Positions 57,201 through 64,000 of a stretch of DNA of 64,000 nucleotides are shown here, piece after piece. The DNA is taken from NCBI GenBank assembly GCA_028673005.1, contig CM054114.1, forward strand, positions 128,546,470 to 128,610,469. Reading direction: 5' to 3'. Position numbers and translations under genes: made by a program. The notes under the pieces were generated by a model. The model was not told the DNA's origin and ran no database searches. It was given only the letters and a program-made list of their open reading frames with translations. Within the stretch, counting starts at the first letter, position 1, and the number at the start of each line of letters is the position of its first letter. The DNA comes from Tanypteryx hageni. Lineage: Eukaryota; Arthropoda; Insecta; Odonata; Petaluridae.

Positions 57201-59106
57201 CGGTTATATATATTTTACTGATCAATGATTAGATTAAAAATGTGATTTATGATAAGAATATCTAGAACAAATTACATTACATTAGACAGCAATTTTCATA
57301 ATATATAAGTCATATAATTATATTCATAATTACAAACCTGATTTTTCTGTCTGACGAATGCTAGAGATCAAGATGTTAATGTACCATTCCAGTGAATACT
57401 GATACATTGGATCAATTGTGCCAAGATCCAACACACAAAAGAAAAGAATTTGGGACTGCACAGCCAAAGGAACATACTCCAGTCGAGTAGCTTCAATGTC
57501 TGCTTGAGTTTTTTGAGCCGCTTCCAATTTACTCTAGATTTTGTAAAAGCATAACTTAGTTGTATTCAAAGTTTATAATTTCCAGACATTAATTAAAATA
57601 TAAAAATTTCCAGGAAAACTTATTCATCTGTTAATCTTTCATTGATATAAAAAACTAATAAAGTAAAACACAATAGAATAAAAAAACAACTGGTTAGGTT
57701 GAATTGATTCAAGCCAAATATTATTGGTTTTGTTAAAACCCTTCCATGCAGAAGTTTATCATAAAATTACAATATTTTTAGGAAAATCTGTGTGATATGC
57801 CTTAACAAATAATGAAACATCCATGAGTTACCTGAGTCATTTATTAATTCTTTCGTTTTAATTTATTCATGAATTTTAGCAAAAATATTAAAAGTTACTC
57901 AATGACAACATAATGCTTCAAGTTTCAAAAAAAGAATTTTATTAACAGGTTATTTGCTATTTAGAAATTATAATTCCTTACTTTCAAAAATCCCCAGATG
58001 CCTTTAAAACTTTTGAACGAGAGAGCATACATCATTTACCAAATTATTAAATAAATAATAATAACATTCATATTTTTAAGTAAAATAAAATATTTCCTCC
58101 TTAGCAAAAGAGTTTGCAAGAAATATATAGCCTAACAGACTACATTAATGATAATAAATGAAACTTCTTAAGATGTTCATTGCTGATATATCTTTATACA
58201 AACATCAATGACAACCTGAGCCAAAAATGTTTGTTTGTTTTTCAAATAAAACAAGAAAGTATGGGCATAATTCACCATTCAGCCTAATCATTATCTAATT
58301 GGATATTTTAGGCAAATTATAAGAAATTGACCTGTTTAAATTCTTACAAAAATGTGTTTCCCTAATATTGAATTAATGACTAGTTGGAAATATAAATGTC
58401 TAATTGAATTAAGGTTAATATTTCAATTAATTCATAAGCATCATATTTAAGAAATTCTTAAAATAAACTCATATTTCCAAATAGTAAAATATTTTCTGTT
58501 TCTGAATGTATGTAATTCAACTCGAATAAAATTAAAATATCCCTTCTCATAAAAATGATGAATTTTATAGATATTGGTGTAAATACGTTGAGCTTACTTG
58601 TTTCCTTTTAAATACATAATTAGTATCCAAAGCAATGAATGAAATTCTTTATTCTGTTTATACAAAGTGGAAGGTAAATTTTTGTTTTTACACAAACCAG
58701 TTTTTACTTCTGATGTAATAAATTTGACAAAGGAACTTTCAGAATTCGAATTCTATGTACTTACATGAAATATTGTGATTCTGTACCTTTTCACATGCCA
58801 TAAACCAAATATCTCACTTTTCAGTGCTATGATTAAGGTTCTTTTATTTTCAAATATTAAAAGAAATATTAATAACTTGCCTTAATTTCATCACTCTTTA
58901 TCTTAGAAGCATCAAGAGTGGATATTAGGTCCAAATCATCAATAGGAGATCCCTGAGATGCACTCAGCAGGTATAGAATGCGATCCTCAAGTTCCTTCAG
59001 CTCATGATGCATGTGAGCATTACTCACAATAAGAGCACTCCTAGCCTCCTCTAAATCTGGTCTCTCTTCTACAACACTCAAAGTCAAAAGTTGATCTGTG
59101 AGACCA
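32983..59106 (-). CDS. DNAH1: Axonemal inner-arm dynein heavy chain, DNAH1 type, C-terminal 14 exons (5' partial)
   Basis: Microtubule minus-end motor of an inner dynein arm of cilia and sperm flagella. The 14 exons listed separately total 2,749 nt (916 codons including the stop, after one leftover base), and every junction keeps frame. In order they give the end of AAA5 and strut ([17 protein letters not shown]), the AAA6 region ([18 protein letters not shown], then [29 protein letters not shown] and [12 protein letters not shown]), the AAA lid ([29 protein letters not shown]) and the dynein C-terminal domain ([32 protein letters not shown]). The ending [11 protein letters not shown] and several internal blocks fit DNAH1 better than other axonemal paralogues from memory. 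The motor's AAA1-4, stalk and tail lie beyond 64,000. Introns hold most of the transposons described here. SLIMP lies tail to tail 181 bp away. Confidence 0.93.
33281..33410 (-). CDS. DNAH1: Dynein heavy chain exon, C-terminal domain
   Basis: Acceptor ggaacag, donor gtaaag; phase 0 in, phase 1 out. Contains [15 protein letters not shown] and NPKELYT. The acceptor has a poor pyrimidine tract, but it is the only one that keeps frame and gives the expected family length. Confidence 0.88.
33640..33730 (+). mobile_element. tRNA-derived SINE in dynein intron
   Basis: A-box-like tagttaagcag at 33655-33665 and a perfect B box gttcgactc at 33698-33706, 33 bp apart, followed by a weakly related tail. 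The arms do not fold into a cloverleaf, so it is a SINE head rather than a tRNA gene. Confidence 0.6.
34224..34405 (-). CDS. DNAH1: Dynein heavy chain exon, C-terminal domain
   Basis: Acceptor tttctaacag, donor gtaagc; phases 1 in and 0 out. It encodes [15 protein letters not shown], then the strongly conserved [19 protein letters not shown] and [15 protein letters not shown]. Confidence 0.95.
35542..35768 (-). CDS. DNAH1: Dynein heavy chain exon, C-terminal domain
   Basis: Acceptor cattttcag, donor gtaaga; phases 2 in and 1 out. It encodes [20 protein letters not shown], then [20 protein letters not shown] and [12 protein letters not shown] Tigger element ends only 31 bp upstream of its acceptor AG. 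Confidence 0.94.
36085..37760 (-). pseudogene. Decayed Tigger transposase (CENP-B HTH and DDE)
   Basis: Read on the minus strand from about 37,760. A first helix-turn-helix ([16 protein letters not shown], after a frameshift) is followed by a CENP-B-type DNA-binding block in a 107-codon frame ([16 protein letters not shown]). Later comes part of the DDE catalytic domain ([20 protein letters not shown] and [10 protein letters not shown]). The frames are broken by stops and shifts, and no intact catalytic triad can be assembled. Confidence 0.8.
38447..38687. mobile_element. hAT-like MITE nested in the Tigger element
   Basis: Termini CAGTGTTTCTCAAACT and, inverted, CAGTGGTTCTCAAACT, each followed by a ggccgcgg/ccgcggcc block. 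241 bp. The flanks attaaac and actaaac differ by one base, suggesting an 8-bp target duplication. It inserted after the Tigger copy. Confidence 0.8.
39234..39330 (+). mobile_element. Possible tRNA-derived SINE relic
   Basis: tggctgaagtg fits an A box and gaggtcagtt is a decayed B box about 35 bp later. Weak on its own; supported only by the similar SINE at 33640. Confidence 0.3.
39853..41196 (-). mobile_element. Internally deleted Tigger/pogo element
   Basis: Left end CAGTAAAAGTTTTGTTATCC, right end on the opposite strand TAGTAAAAGCTTTGTCATCC, next to TA. On the minus strand it keeps only the N-terminal DNA-binding part of a transposase: a psq-type helix-turn-helix ([20 protein letters not shown], in the frame starting near 40,999) and a shifted CENP-B block near 40,340-40,140. 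A GC-richer insertion (40412-40575) separates them. Confidence 0.75.
40412..40575. repeat. GC-richer insertion with ctctgccccc motif
   Basis: Begins gggagggctctgccccc and interrupts the transposase fragment. A related head, ggggagctctgccccctg, occurs at 59216 and a looser one, ggggctctgcacc, near 46005. It seems to be a dispersed repeat; I cannot name the family. Confidence 0.4.
41256..41527 (-). CDS. DNAH1: Dynein heavy chain exon, start of C-terminal domain
   Basis: Acceptor attatgcag, donor gtaagg; phases 0 in and 2 out. It encodes [20 protein letters not shown], then [16 protein letters not shown] and a less conserved tail to HQIMEK. The order fits the family exactly. Confidence 0.93.
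41786..42835 (+). mobile_element. Tigger/pogo-type element, about 1.05 kb
   Basis: After TA at 41784, the left end is CAGGTACCGAACCTCTTACC. The right end on the other strand is CAGGTGCCGGACCCCTTATC, an inverted match with four differences over 20 bp. A plus-strand frame from 42071 keeps a helix-turn-helix start ([20 protein letters not shown]) and then decays. The dynein exon at 41256-41527 is 259 bp away. Confidence 0.8.
43100..44098 (+). mobile_element. Tigger-like element with atataagaca termini, copy A
   Basis: The left end contains gcatattttttggcatacaa followed by gacac; the right end is gtgtcttatatgccaaaaaa then tatggt. About 1.0 kb, homologous along its length to copy B at 51756. It includes decayed sequence matching the transposase N-terminus seen there. 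It lies in the dynein intron 41528-44843. Confidence 0.75.
44844..44996 (-). CDS. DNAH1: Dynein heavy chain exon, AAA6 lid
   Basis: Acceptor ataacatag, donor gtatga; exactly 51 codons, phase 0 at both ends. It encodes [20 protein letters not shown], then [19 protein letters not shown] and GTYHQ. The [13 protein letters not shown] block is among the most conserved in dynein heavy chains. Confidence 0.94.
45845..46539. mobile_element. Pogo-like non-autonomous element with internal insertions
   Basis: The left end reads atacctagtccccgactaac and the right end, inverted, acccaatccccaactaacac. Inside are a ggggctctgcacc segment (about 46005), a further Tigger-type end (acaggtttccctctctttat, 46146) and a hAT-like fragment (46350). 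It lies in the dynein intron 44997-46718. Confidence 0.6.
46350..46447. mobile_element. hAT-like MITE fragment
   Basis: CAGGGGTCAGCAATCTTTTC, then gcatggcgggccac, is the well-known hAT-type terminus. The right end appears only as ggcgggcctgatt, so the copy is short or truncated. Confidence 0.5.
46719..46970 (-). CDS. DNAH1: Dynein heavy chain exon, AAA6 lid
   Basis: Acceptor aatttcag, donor gtagct; 84 codons, phase 0 at both ends. It encodes [20 protein letters not shown], then [20 protein letters not shown] and [20 protein letters not shown]. The donor +3 to +6 bases are suboptimal, but the junction is fixed by frame and family length. Confidence 0.94.
47072..48939 (+). mobile_element. Tigger-type DNA transposon, 1.87 kb, TA target site
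   Basis: Flanked by TA on both sides (47070-47071; 48940-48941). Left end CAGTAGACCCCTGACTTACG, right end inverted CAGGCGACCCACTCACTTAC. Full-length with a decayed transposase on the plus strand, opposite to the host dynein gene. It begins 102 bp upstream of the dynein exon at 46719-46970. Confidence 0.88.
47358..48592 (+). pseudogene. Tigger transposase with stop in place of a Trp and lost first catalytic Asp
   Basis: The ATG at 47358 opens 199 codons. A psq-type helix-turn-helix ([33 protein letters not shown]) is followed by a CENP-B HTH ([17 protein letters not shown]) and the start of the DDE domain. That start reads FNINKTGLF where the family has an Asp at the second Asn, so the first catalytic residue is lost. 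A TAG then replaces the usual Trp codon. Reading on, [20 protein letters not shown] and further pieces ([33 protein letters not shown]) appear in different frames up to about 48,590. Dead copy. Confidence 0.88.
48940..50402. other. Dynein intron DNA, no feature recognised
   Basis: AT-rich. Nothing is supported between the Tigger element and the next exon. Confidence 0.45.
50403..50579 (-). CDS. DNAH1: Dynein heavy chain exon, AAA6 region
   Basis: Acceptor tgttttcag, donor gtatga; 59 codons, phase 0 at both ends. It encodes [20 protein letters not shown], then [20 protein letters not shown] and [10 protein letters not shown] plus-strand frame over the same interval is only its shadow. Confidence 0.95.
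51330..51710 (-). repeat. ctttctcc-terminal repeat family, copy 2
   Basis: Read on the minus strand from 51710 it starts actttctccatatatgtag and runs parallel to copy 1 (18071) through gatttcaacggaaatacatg, gaacatgttttgaccatttt and gctctaactcaaaaac. The other terminus is not recognisable, so the left limit is approximate. Confidence 0.65.
51756..52953 (+). mobile_element. Tigger-like element, copy B, with transposase N-terminus
   Basis: Left end accatatttttcagcatata, then agacac; right end gtgtcttatatgccaaaaaa, then tatggt. 1.2 kb. A plus-strand frame at 52266-52451 encodes [20 protein letters not shown] and [19 protein letters not shown], the CENP-B/psq-type DNA-binding region of pogo-class transposases. 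The preceding part (SYKLQVT) is separated by a stop and a shift. No DDE domain remains. Confidence 0.8.
53183..53293 (-). CDS. DNAH1: Dynein heavy chain exon, AAA6 region
   Basis: Acceptor ctccaaag, donor gtaaat; 37 codons, phase 0. It encodes [20 protein letters not shown], then [15 protein letters not shown]. The SLGQGQGP motif is diagnostic. Confidence 0.95.
53494..53749 (-). CDS. DNAH1: Dynein heavy chain exon, AAA6 region
   Basis: Acceptor tttctgcag, donor gtaaaa; phases 2 in and 0 out. It encodes [20 protein letters not shown], then [20 protein letters not shown] and [20 protein letters not shown]. The last segment is the degenerate P-loop-like strand of AAA6. Confidence 0.95.
54082..54236 (-). 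CDS. DNAH1: Dynein heavy chain exon between AAA5 strut and AAA6
   Basis: Acceptor tttatttcag, donor gtaatt; phases 0 in and 2 out. It encodes [20 protein letters not shown], then [20 protein letters not shown] and IFDAADPH. Confidence 0.93.
54500..56700 (+). pseudogene. Degenerate LINE (non-LTR retrotransposon) in dynein intron
   Basis: Near 54,650-54,830 one reads the end of an AP-endonuclease-type domain (GDLNL, then [14 protein letters not shown], ending ISDHM, where Ser-Asp-His is the conserved motif). At 56,300-56,520 come broken pieces of a reverse transcriptase: [13 protein letters not shown], a VPQRS block in place of the usual Val-Pro-Gln-Gly-Ser, and ND then CLLIY where the catalytic F/YADD box should be. 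The strand is opposite to the host gene. Many stops and shifts; limits approximate. Confidence 0.7.
56968..57161 (-). CDS. DNAH1: Dynein heavy chain exon, AAA6 start
   Basis: Acceptor gcttaacag, donor gtatta; phases 1 in and 0 out. It encodes [20 protein letters not shown], then [20 protein letters not shown] and a less conserved end, FLASATINQ. Confidence 0.93.
57338..57533 (-). CDS. DNAH1: Dynein heavy chain exon, strut to AAA6
   Basis: Acceptor aaaatctag, donor gtttgt (weak). Phase 0 in, phase 1 out. It encodes [20 protein letters not shown], then [20 protein letters not shown] and [13 protein letters not shown]. The upstream intron uses a GC donor. Confidence 0.93.
58881..59106 (-). CDS. 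DNAH1: Dynein heavy chain exon, end of AAA5 and strut (first dynein exon seen)
   Basis: Acceptor gtgatttag; donor GCAAGT, a GC-AG intron. It encodes [20 protein letters not shown], then [20 protein letters not shown] and [12 protein letters not shown]. The exon begins with one base finishing a codon from an exon not present in the remaining 4.9 kb. Confidence 0.93.
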
Positions 59107-59211
59107 CTAAATCACAATGAAAATTAAAATTAATTTATGACCAATTCATTGGATAAGCCCTTAATTAAAACTAAGGTTCAATCACCAATAAATTAGATCA
59201 ATAGGTATATA

Positions 59212-59290
59212 AGACTGGGGAGCTCTGCCCCCTGCTTGCTAAGCTTGTCAACCCCCGGCCACACTCACATTTGAATTGTAAAACATTTTA
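59212..59290. repeat. Fragment headed by ggggagctctgccccctg
   Basis: Shares its head with the insertion at 40412. It is followed by an AT-rich stretch and, on the minus strand at 59452-59649, a short frame rich in Glu, Gln and Arg (ENWQAECQRAQQNQQQRREV) that looks like a transposon-encoded basic segment but cannot be assigned. Confidence 0.35.
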
Positions 59291-59687
59291 TATTTGAAAA
59301 TAAATTTACATATTTCTTTTTCACATAAGCATTTTTATTAACAATTACTTAATTACATTGTAAAAAACATCTTTAAACACAATATTTTTAATTGTGTTGC
59401 TTCCTTCAGGATTTTTTGCACCGGTTATGTGAATACTAATGCAAGGACATACTACAGCACAGAGATAGTGCTATATATAACTGACCATGAATAAATATCG
59501 ACTTCTCTTCTTTGTTGCTGGTTTTGTTGTGCTCTTTGACATTCTGCCTGCCAGTTTTCTTCTACTGTAGAACGATTATGCCAATATTCATGATTATTAG
59601 TTTGTTCAACTTCACAAATATTAGTACGTTTTTGCAGGGGACAGGACAAACGAACGTATTAACAAGATACATACGAGTACATTCACA

Positions 59688-60822
59688 TGGACTATACCAC
59701 CTTTTTGAACTTCGCGCGCTTGCGGCTCCCGAATATGCATCTCGCGACAAAACTTTTTACAACCGTTACTTCTGTTTCCCGCCGGTTATTTGCAACTCGC
59801 GTCATGCGTTTGCGATGACAACAAGCGTAAACTCCTACTTTTTTGTTTCGAAGTTCAATTTAAACTTTGGCGCCCTAGAAAAGTACTTATTATATTTATA
59901 ATGCTCATCATTAGCAGTTTTCGAAGTAAACAAACGTGAGAACTCTCAACTTAATTATTTTGTAGCTCAGTTTGAACTTCACCGCCAACGGCATTATATT
60001 CGATGGTGAATCTTTAATTTAAAATTTAAAGAAACGCCATCATTTTGGAATGTAGGGTTTTCATTTGTACACATTTTGAACGTAATTTAAGGACATGTTA
60101 TCTTGTTTTGGTTTCATTTTTATTAAGAATTTTTAATGCAAATCAAACCTAAGATTTTCTGCCGCGTATTTTGAACGCGATTACTAAAAGAAATGTTACC
60201 ACTTTAATGCTTCGTTTTTATTTTTGTGATGTATTTTGAACAAGTAAAAGAAATGTTATCACTTTCTTACGCTAGGTTTTGATTTTCTGTTACGCATTTC
60301 GAACGTAATTAATAAAATAAATGTTACCACTTTATAATGCTAGTGTATTTTTTTAGGCTTGGAAATGCTTATTTCAGAACCTAAAACATCCGTGCATCAC
60401 GTACTCAACATTCCATTTCAATAGTTAATCCATTTAAATAAAAGCATTTCCTTGGAATGAATAAGAAATCGAAAATCGTATGACAAAATGTGCTGGATGT
60501 TAACTGCACAATTGTCGAAAGAAGTGTTATCGCTTTGAAATGCTGGTTTTTCATTTGCAATTACGCGTTTTGAAAGTAATTAAAAGAATGTATTTCATTA
60601 TATGATGCTAGGTTTTCATTTTCTGTTACGTTTTATTTTGTTTTCTGTTAAATTGCTTTATTTATGATAAAAAGTGATTTTTTTTAGGTTGACTGCAACC
60701 GTAATTCCATTATTACATTGAGTCTTATATGAAAATAGGACTTACACTTCGTGAATTTGCATTTCATGTCAGTTTTCTGGAACTAATTATTTGCGAAGTT
60801 CAAAAAGATGGTGTACTTTAAT
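59688..60822. mobile_element. Inverted-repeat element enclosing a tandem array
   Basis: The left end reads actataccacctttttgaac then ttcgcg. The right end, inverted, reads aagtacaccatctttttgaa then cttcgc. Between them lies the degenerate array at 60060-60640. No transposase is visible. A large MITE or a Helitron-like element with internal repeats are both possible. Confidence 0.55.
60060..60640. repeat. Degenerate tandem repeat, period about 63-95 bp
   Basis: The core attttgaacgtaatt (or close variants) starts at about 60073, 60168, 60233, 60296 and 60566. It is followed each time by aaaagaaatgttaccacttt-like sequence and then a gctaggttttcattttctgt-like segment and ttacgc. The unit contains the same ttttgaac as the element's ends. 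Confidence 0.7.
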
Positions 60823-60824
60823 CA

Positions 60825-62152
60825 ACGTTTGTCTGTAGAAAGAATTCCGTAGGTACCTATACTGTGCTATAGAGGCAATGAGGTGACATTGAAAGGGTCA
60901 ATCCATTTTGAAAAGAAGTTGATGTTAATTTTAAAGATAAAAAACCATTTTGTGAAAGTTTTTCCCAGAAAATATTAAATGAACAGAAATATCCTGTTAG
61001 TACAAATGAGAGTGAGTCAGCATAGAGAATTTTTCCTGAGAATTTTCGAATTCCACTCCAGTTTTTAACCCCTAATACAGTACAATTGTAAAAGCTGCTA
61101 TTTTAATAGTGAGAATGAGAAGTCCAGTATTGACCCTAGATTACTAACCATTTGTCTGGCAGACAACGACCAAAACAAATATACTCCCCCTACTCCATAT
61201 TTTTGTGTTCTAGGTTTGGATTTTTTATAGCCTCATTTTAGCTTGTGTTCTTCTAGTGTGACTGTTTACATAAGGCATTATTTGCTATGATTTTGTGCTA
61301 TGCAACTGAGGTCGCCTCACAGATGAATGGTTAGCCTTAATGTTACTTGGTGATCCTAAAATTAAGTGGTACTCTTAAGTCGATGATCGCTTGTTCTGCA
61401 AATAGAACTGCCTCAGGAGAGCCAGAATAAGGATGAACTGAGTAAACATTCGATATGTGCATTTTGTCCTTCTAAGAAGAGGAGAATAACAAGATTTCAC
61501 CTAAGTCCATGTTCACATGTGGAGAACATAGTGGAAACGTGTTTGGCATGTTGTGATAAAATTTAATACAGTATATTATGTTTAAATGTACCAGAGAGTG
61601 ATGAAGTATTGTTAAGTATTTAAAAAACTTAAGTGTATCTCTTTTTTTTATTAAAAAATATTAACATGAGGTATTCTGTTAGAGGAATGTTTAGTAATCC
61701 CATTTGTCAAACGAAGATTAGTAATCTAGGATTAAATTATGAATATCTATAGTCGCTGATTTCATATATAGCACTAATGTTTGTGCTTGATTCTTAAAGA
61801 TCTAAATTATTGAGTACATTTAAGGTTTAAAAATATTTTAATTTAATAACTCAATTTACTCTGAAGAATCTTAATGCTTTTTATTTGAGAAGTTATATGA
61901 AAATTGTTATTAATTGATCACACCATGTTTGTCTTGTCCAGTTTACCTTACTTCAGAGCTGGTTCAATAAAGATGGCTACCACAGCTAAATGAAACTAAG
62001 CCATCTTTTATAAATAATCTTAACACAGAGTTATTGAAATACACCACTCTCCAGCTATAATGAGGGTTTTGGAGGAGGAGCTATGACCTGCATTATGAGG
62101 CAACTGCAGTAGAACTGAGAACACAATAAAATTTTCCAATAGAAGATTTATA
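60825..62152. other. AT-rich DNA, probable dynein intron
   Basis: No exon or repeat is recognised in this stretch. Confidence 0.4.
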
Positions 62153-62154
62153 TA

Positions 62155-63841
62155 CAGGCATGCCTCGCTTAGCGCAAGAAAGGCATTCTGAGACATCTGT
62201 GCACTAACAGAATTTGCGCTAAATGAACAGTTTGTAACATAGCACTTAACCCAGTTCATTTTTACTTTTCAGAAATTTTACTATTTTTATCATGCAACTT
62301 ATAGAGTGATAGGTCATTTTTATACTATCGTAAATACTTGTGTATAACACGCAGTTTGAAGACCATAATGTAGAGGTGTGCGTTATACTCAGGTAACACT
62401 TCTGTACAGCTAAAACAAAAAATTAAAGTGTACATACCTCGCACCAGTTTCTCACTTTTTGGGGTAATTGAGGGGAAAAACATGCTATTTATCGATAATC
62501 CAGCTTACACATATATTAATTAAATGTATCAAACACCTAATTACTTCCTTACAGGTGTGGACTGGTAATAGGGGCGATTGGGAGATTGCCCAAAGGACCA
62601 GTGCCAATGAAGGCCAACTGGGCTGGTATAAAATTTAAATATTGTAATATTGAGATGCAATGAAAAACTTTGTCACTTTCACACAATTTAATAAATTCGA
62701 CTGGTTTTGCTACGATTGTAGCATCATCAGGTGAAAAGGTGTATAAAACAGTTCCATATATAGGGAGAAAGGAGGGGTTACACAGAAAGCAATTGGATGC
62801 CTCATCATCTTCAGCACCAAATAACTATGCAAGGAAGGCAACTGCAATATGCAACGAAATTTAAAATTTCGTATTAAATATGGTCATTAAATTTCTCTAG
62901 CCATTTAATATTCTGTAAAATGAGTGTTATGTATAGTTTGATAAATTAAACATAAATTGATGTGTTTAAACATAATTAAAAATTTGACCTTTAAGCCTGA
63001 AATGTTTTGCTTTGTAAGCAAAATACCGCAACTCAGAATTTTCATATTTTAAAAATTAATTTCCGGAGGTTTTTACGTAAAGTCAGATTTGCATAAGTTG
63101 AGTCTTGCATAACCCTTGGAGGGTCTGTATTTATTTAATACCTAACATGACAATATAATTTTAAAATTTTGTTCTTATATCTCTCAAAATCCAGTGTACG
63201 TTATACAACGGGTATACAAAAAAGTCGGGATTTTATTGGCAAAAAGTATGGGTGAACATTATACATGAGAGTGAGTTATACACAAGTATATATGGTAATT
63301 TAAAGTCAAGAAAAGGAAGTATATGATGATTATTTTTAAATAATTATTTATTAGTAACATATTGGTGTAAAACAGCTTAAAAAAACTAATTCTTTATGAT
63401 GAAAAAATCACAATTTTCTAATAACATTTGCTAAGAGATTTTTTTATCTAACACAATCCCAAGCAAAAACCCATCCAAAGCGAACCCAACACTGCACATG
63501 CCAACAGTAACATTAACAAGTTTAGAACTTCCAATGTTAGCATCACTGCAAAAGACTGTGGAAATGCAGCAAACCAATGTAAAATACATAGTAAAAGCGA
63601 AAGAGTGAAATAAAAATAAAGCTAATAAATGTATAAACAACCACAAATTTGTCTTTAATTAGAGTGAAGAGAGGAAGTGAAGTACGAATGAATATGAGAA
63701 AAATGTTGGGATGGGATTCAAAGACTAGCAATTAGGAACCTGATTTTATAAATTGTCAAAAATTAAAATTTTTTCCAGAGATGCCAACCACACTATATCA
63801 AAGATGTGATAAAAGAACATGTGCTTAACAAGGCATACCTG
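62155..63841. mobile_element. Tigger-type element, 1.69 kb, TA target site, with nested insertions
   Basis: TA at 62153-62154 and at 63842-63843. Left end CAGGCATGCCTCGCTTAGCG, right end inverted CAGGTATGCCTTGTTAAGCA. It contains the element at 62324-63297 and other terminal fragments. Minus-strand frames at 63431-63731 have no recognised domain. Confidence 0.8.
62324..63297. mobile_element. Nested element with atacttgtgtataac termini
   Basis: The left end (tactatcgtaaatacttgtg, then tataac) and inverted right end (accatatatacttgtgtata, then ac) are clear inverted repeats. Inside are a hAT-like head (caggtgtggactggtaatag, about 62554) and, at about 63080-63130, a further Tigger-type end, so at least three insertion events are stacked. 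Confidence 0.6.
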
Positions 63842-63843
63842 TA

Positions 63844-64000
63844 CAACTTTTATTATTTAAAAAAATTTCTTTAATTGCTACAAAGAACAATACATAAACT
63901 CAGTATAAGAAATTTATTTTATCAGTTCTTTAAGAAGTCTGTAATTTCTTGCTGTTTTTTACTTTAGTACTTAAAAAAATTATAGGGCTTCCTTTCCAAA
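63844..64000. other. AT-rich DNA at window edge
   Basis: No feature seen. The next dynein exon must lie beyond this edge. Confidence 0.4.

Noticed and set aside
59452..59649. Further dynein exon or new gene
   Set aside because: The protein is Gln/Arg/Glu-rich without dynein similarity and lies beside repeat sequence.
60060..60640. CRISPR-like array
   Set aside because: Units are diverged, directly adjoining and AT-rich in a eukaryotic intron, with no spacer-repeat pattern.

Overview
The window is eukaryotic nuclear DNA, almost certainly from an insect. The evidence is GT-AG spliced genes, AT-rich intergenic DNA, many cut-and-paste transposon relics, and a SLIMP gene (the catalytically dead, seryl-tRNA-synthetase-like mitochondrial protein described from insects). 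No species can be named from the sequence alone.

Layout. Positions 1-29,700 contain no gene I can support. This part is AT-rich DNA broken up by CpG- and purine/pyrimidine-rich islands (about 3.8-4.3, 6.6-8.3, 9.3-9.7, 12.2-13.8, 14.1-14.6, 23.3-24.2 and 28.1-28.3 kb), several miniature transposons, a 385-bp near-perfect palindrome at 16,188-16,572, and the 3' end of a LINE at 20.2-20.7 kb. It may all be intron of the gene that starts at 30,007.

Positions 29,717-32,982 form a compact gene cluster. The first two coding exons of an ARID2/Bap170 chromatin-remodelling subunit run leftwards. A ZNF593/Bud20-type zinc-finger gene runs rightwards from a shared 739-bp divergent promoter. The SLIMP gene begins only 61 bp after the ZNF593 stop, with no poly(A) signal between them, so the pair probably shares one promoter or primary transcript. 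SLIMP meets the next gene tail to tail, and their poly(A) signals lie 30 bp apart.

Positions 32,983-59,106 (minus strand) carry the last 14 exons, 916 codons including the stop, of an axonemal inner-arm dynein heavy chain of DNAH1 type. All splice phases agree, and one intron has a GC donor. The 5' part of the gene lies beyond position 64,000. Its introns are filled with degenerate pogo/Tigger-type DNA transposons (at least six insertions, several with TA target sites and CENP-B-type transposase fragments), hAT-like miniature elements, tRNA-type SINEs and a LINE relic. The last 5 kb has no dynein exon. It holds an inverted-repeat element that encloses a degenerate tandem array, and a set of nested Tigger-like elements.

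Functionally the genes are unrelated housekeeping and ciliary genes: SWI/SNF chromatin remodelling, ribosome biogenesis, mitochondrial maintenance and ciliary motility. The interest lies in the gene packing and in the repeat structures.
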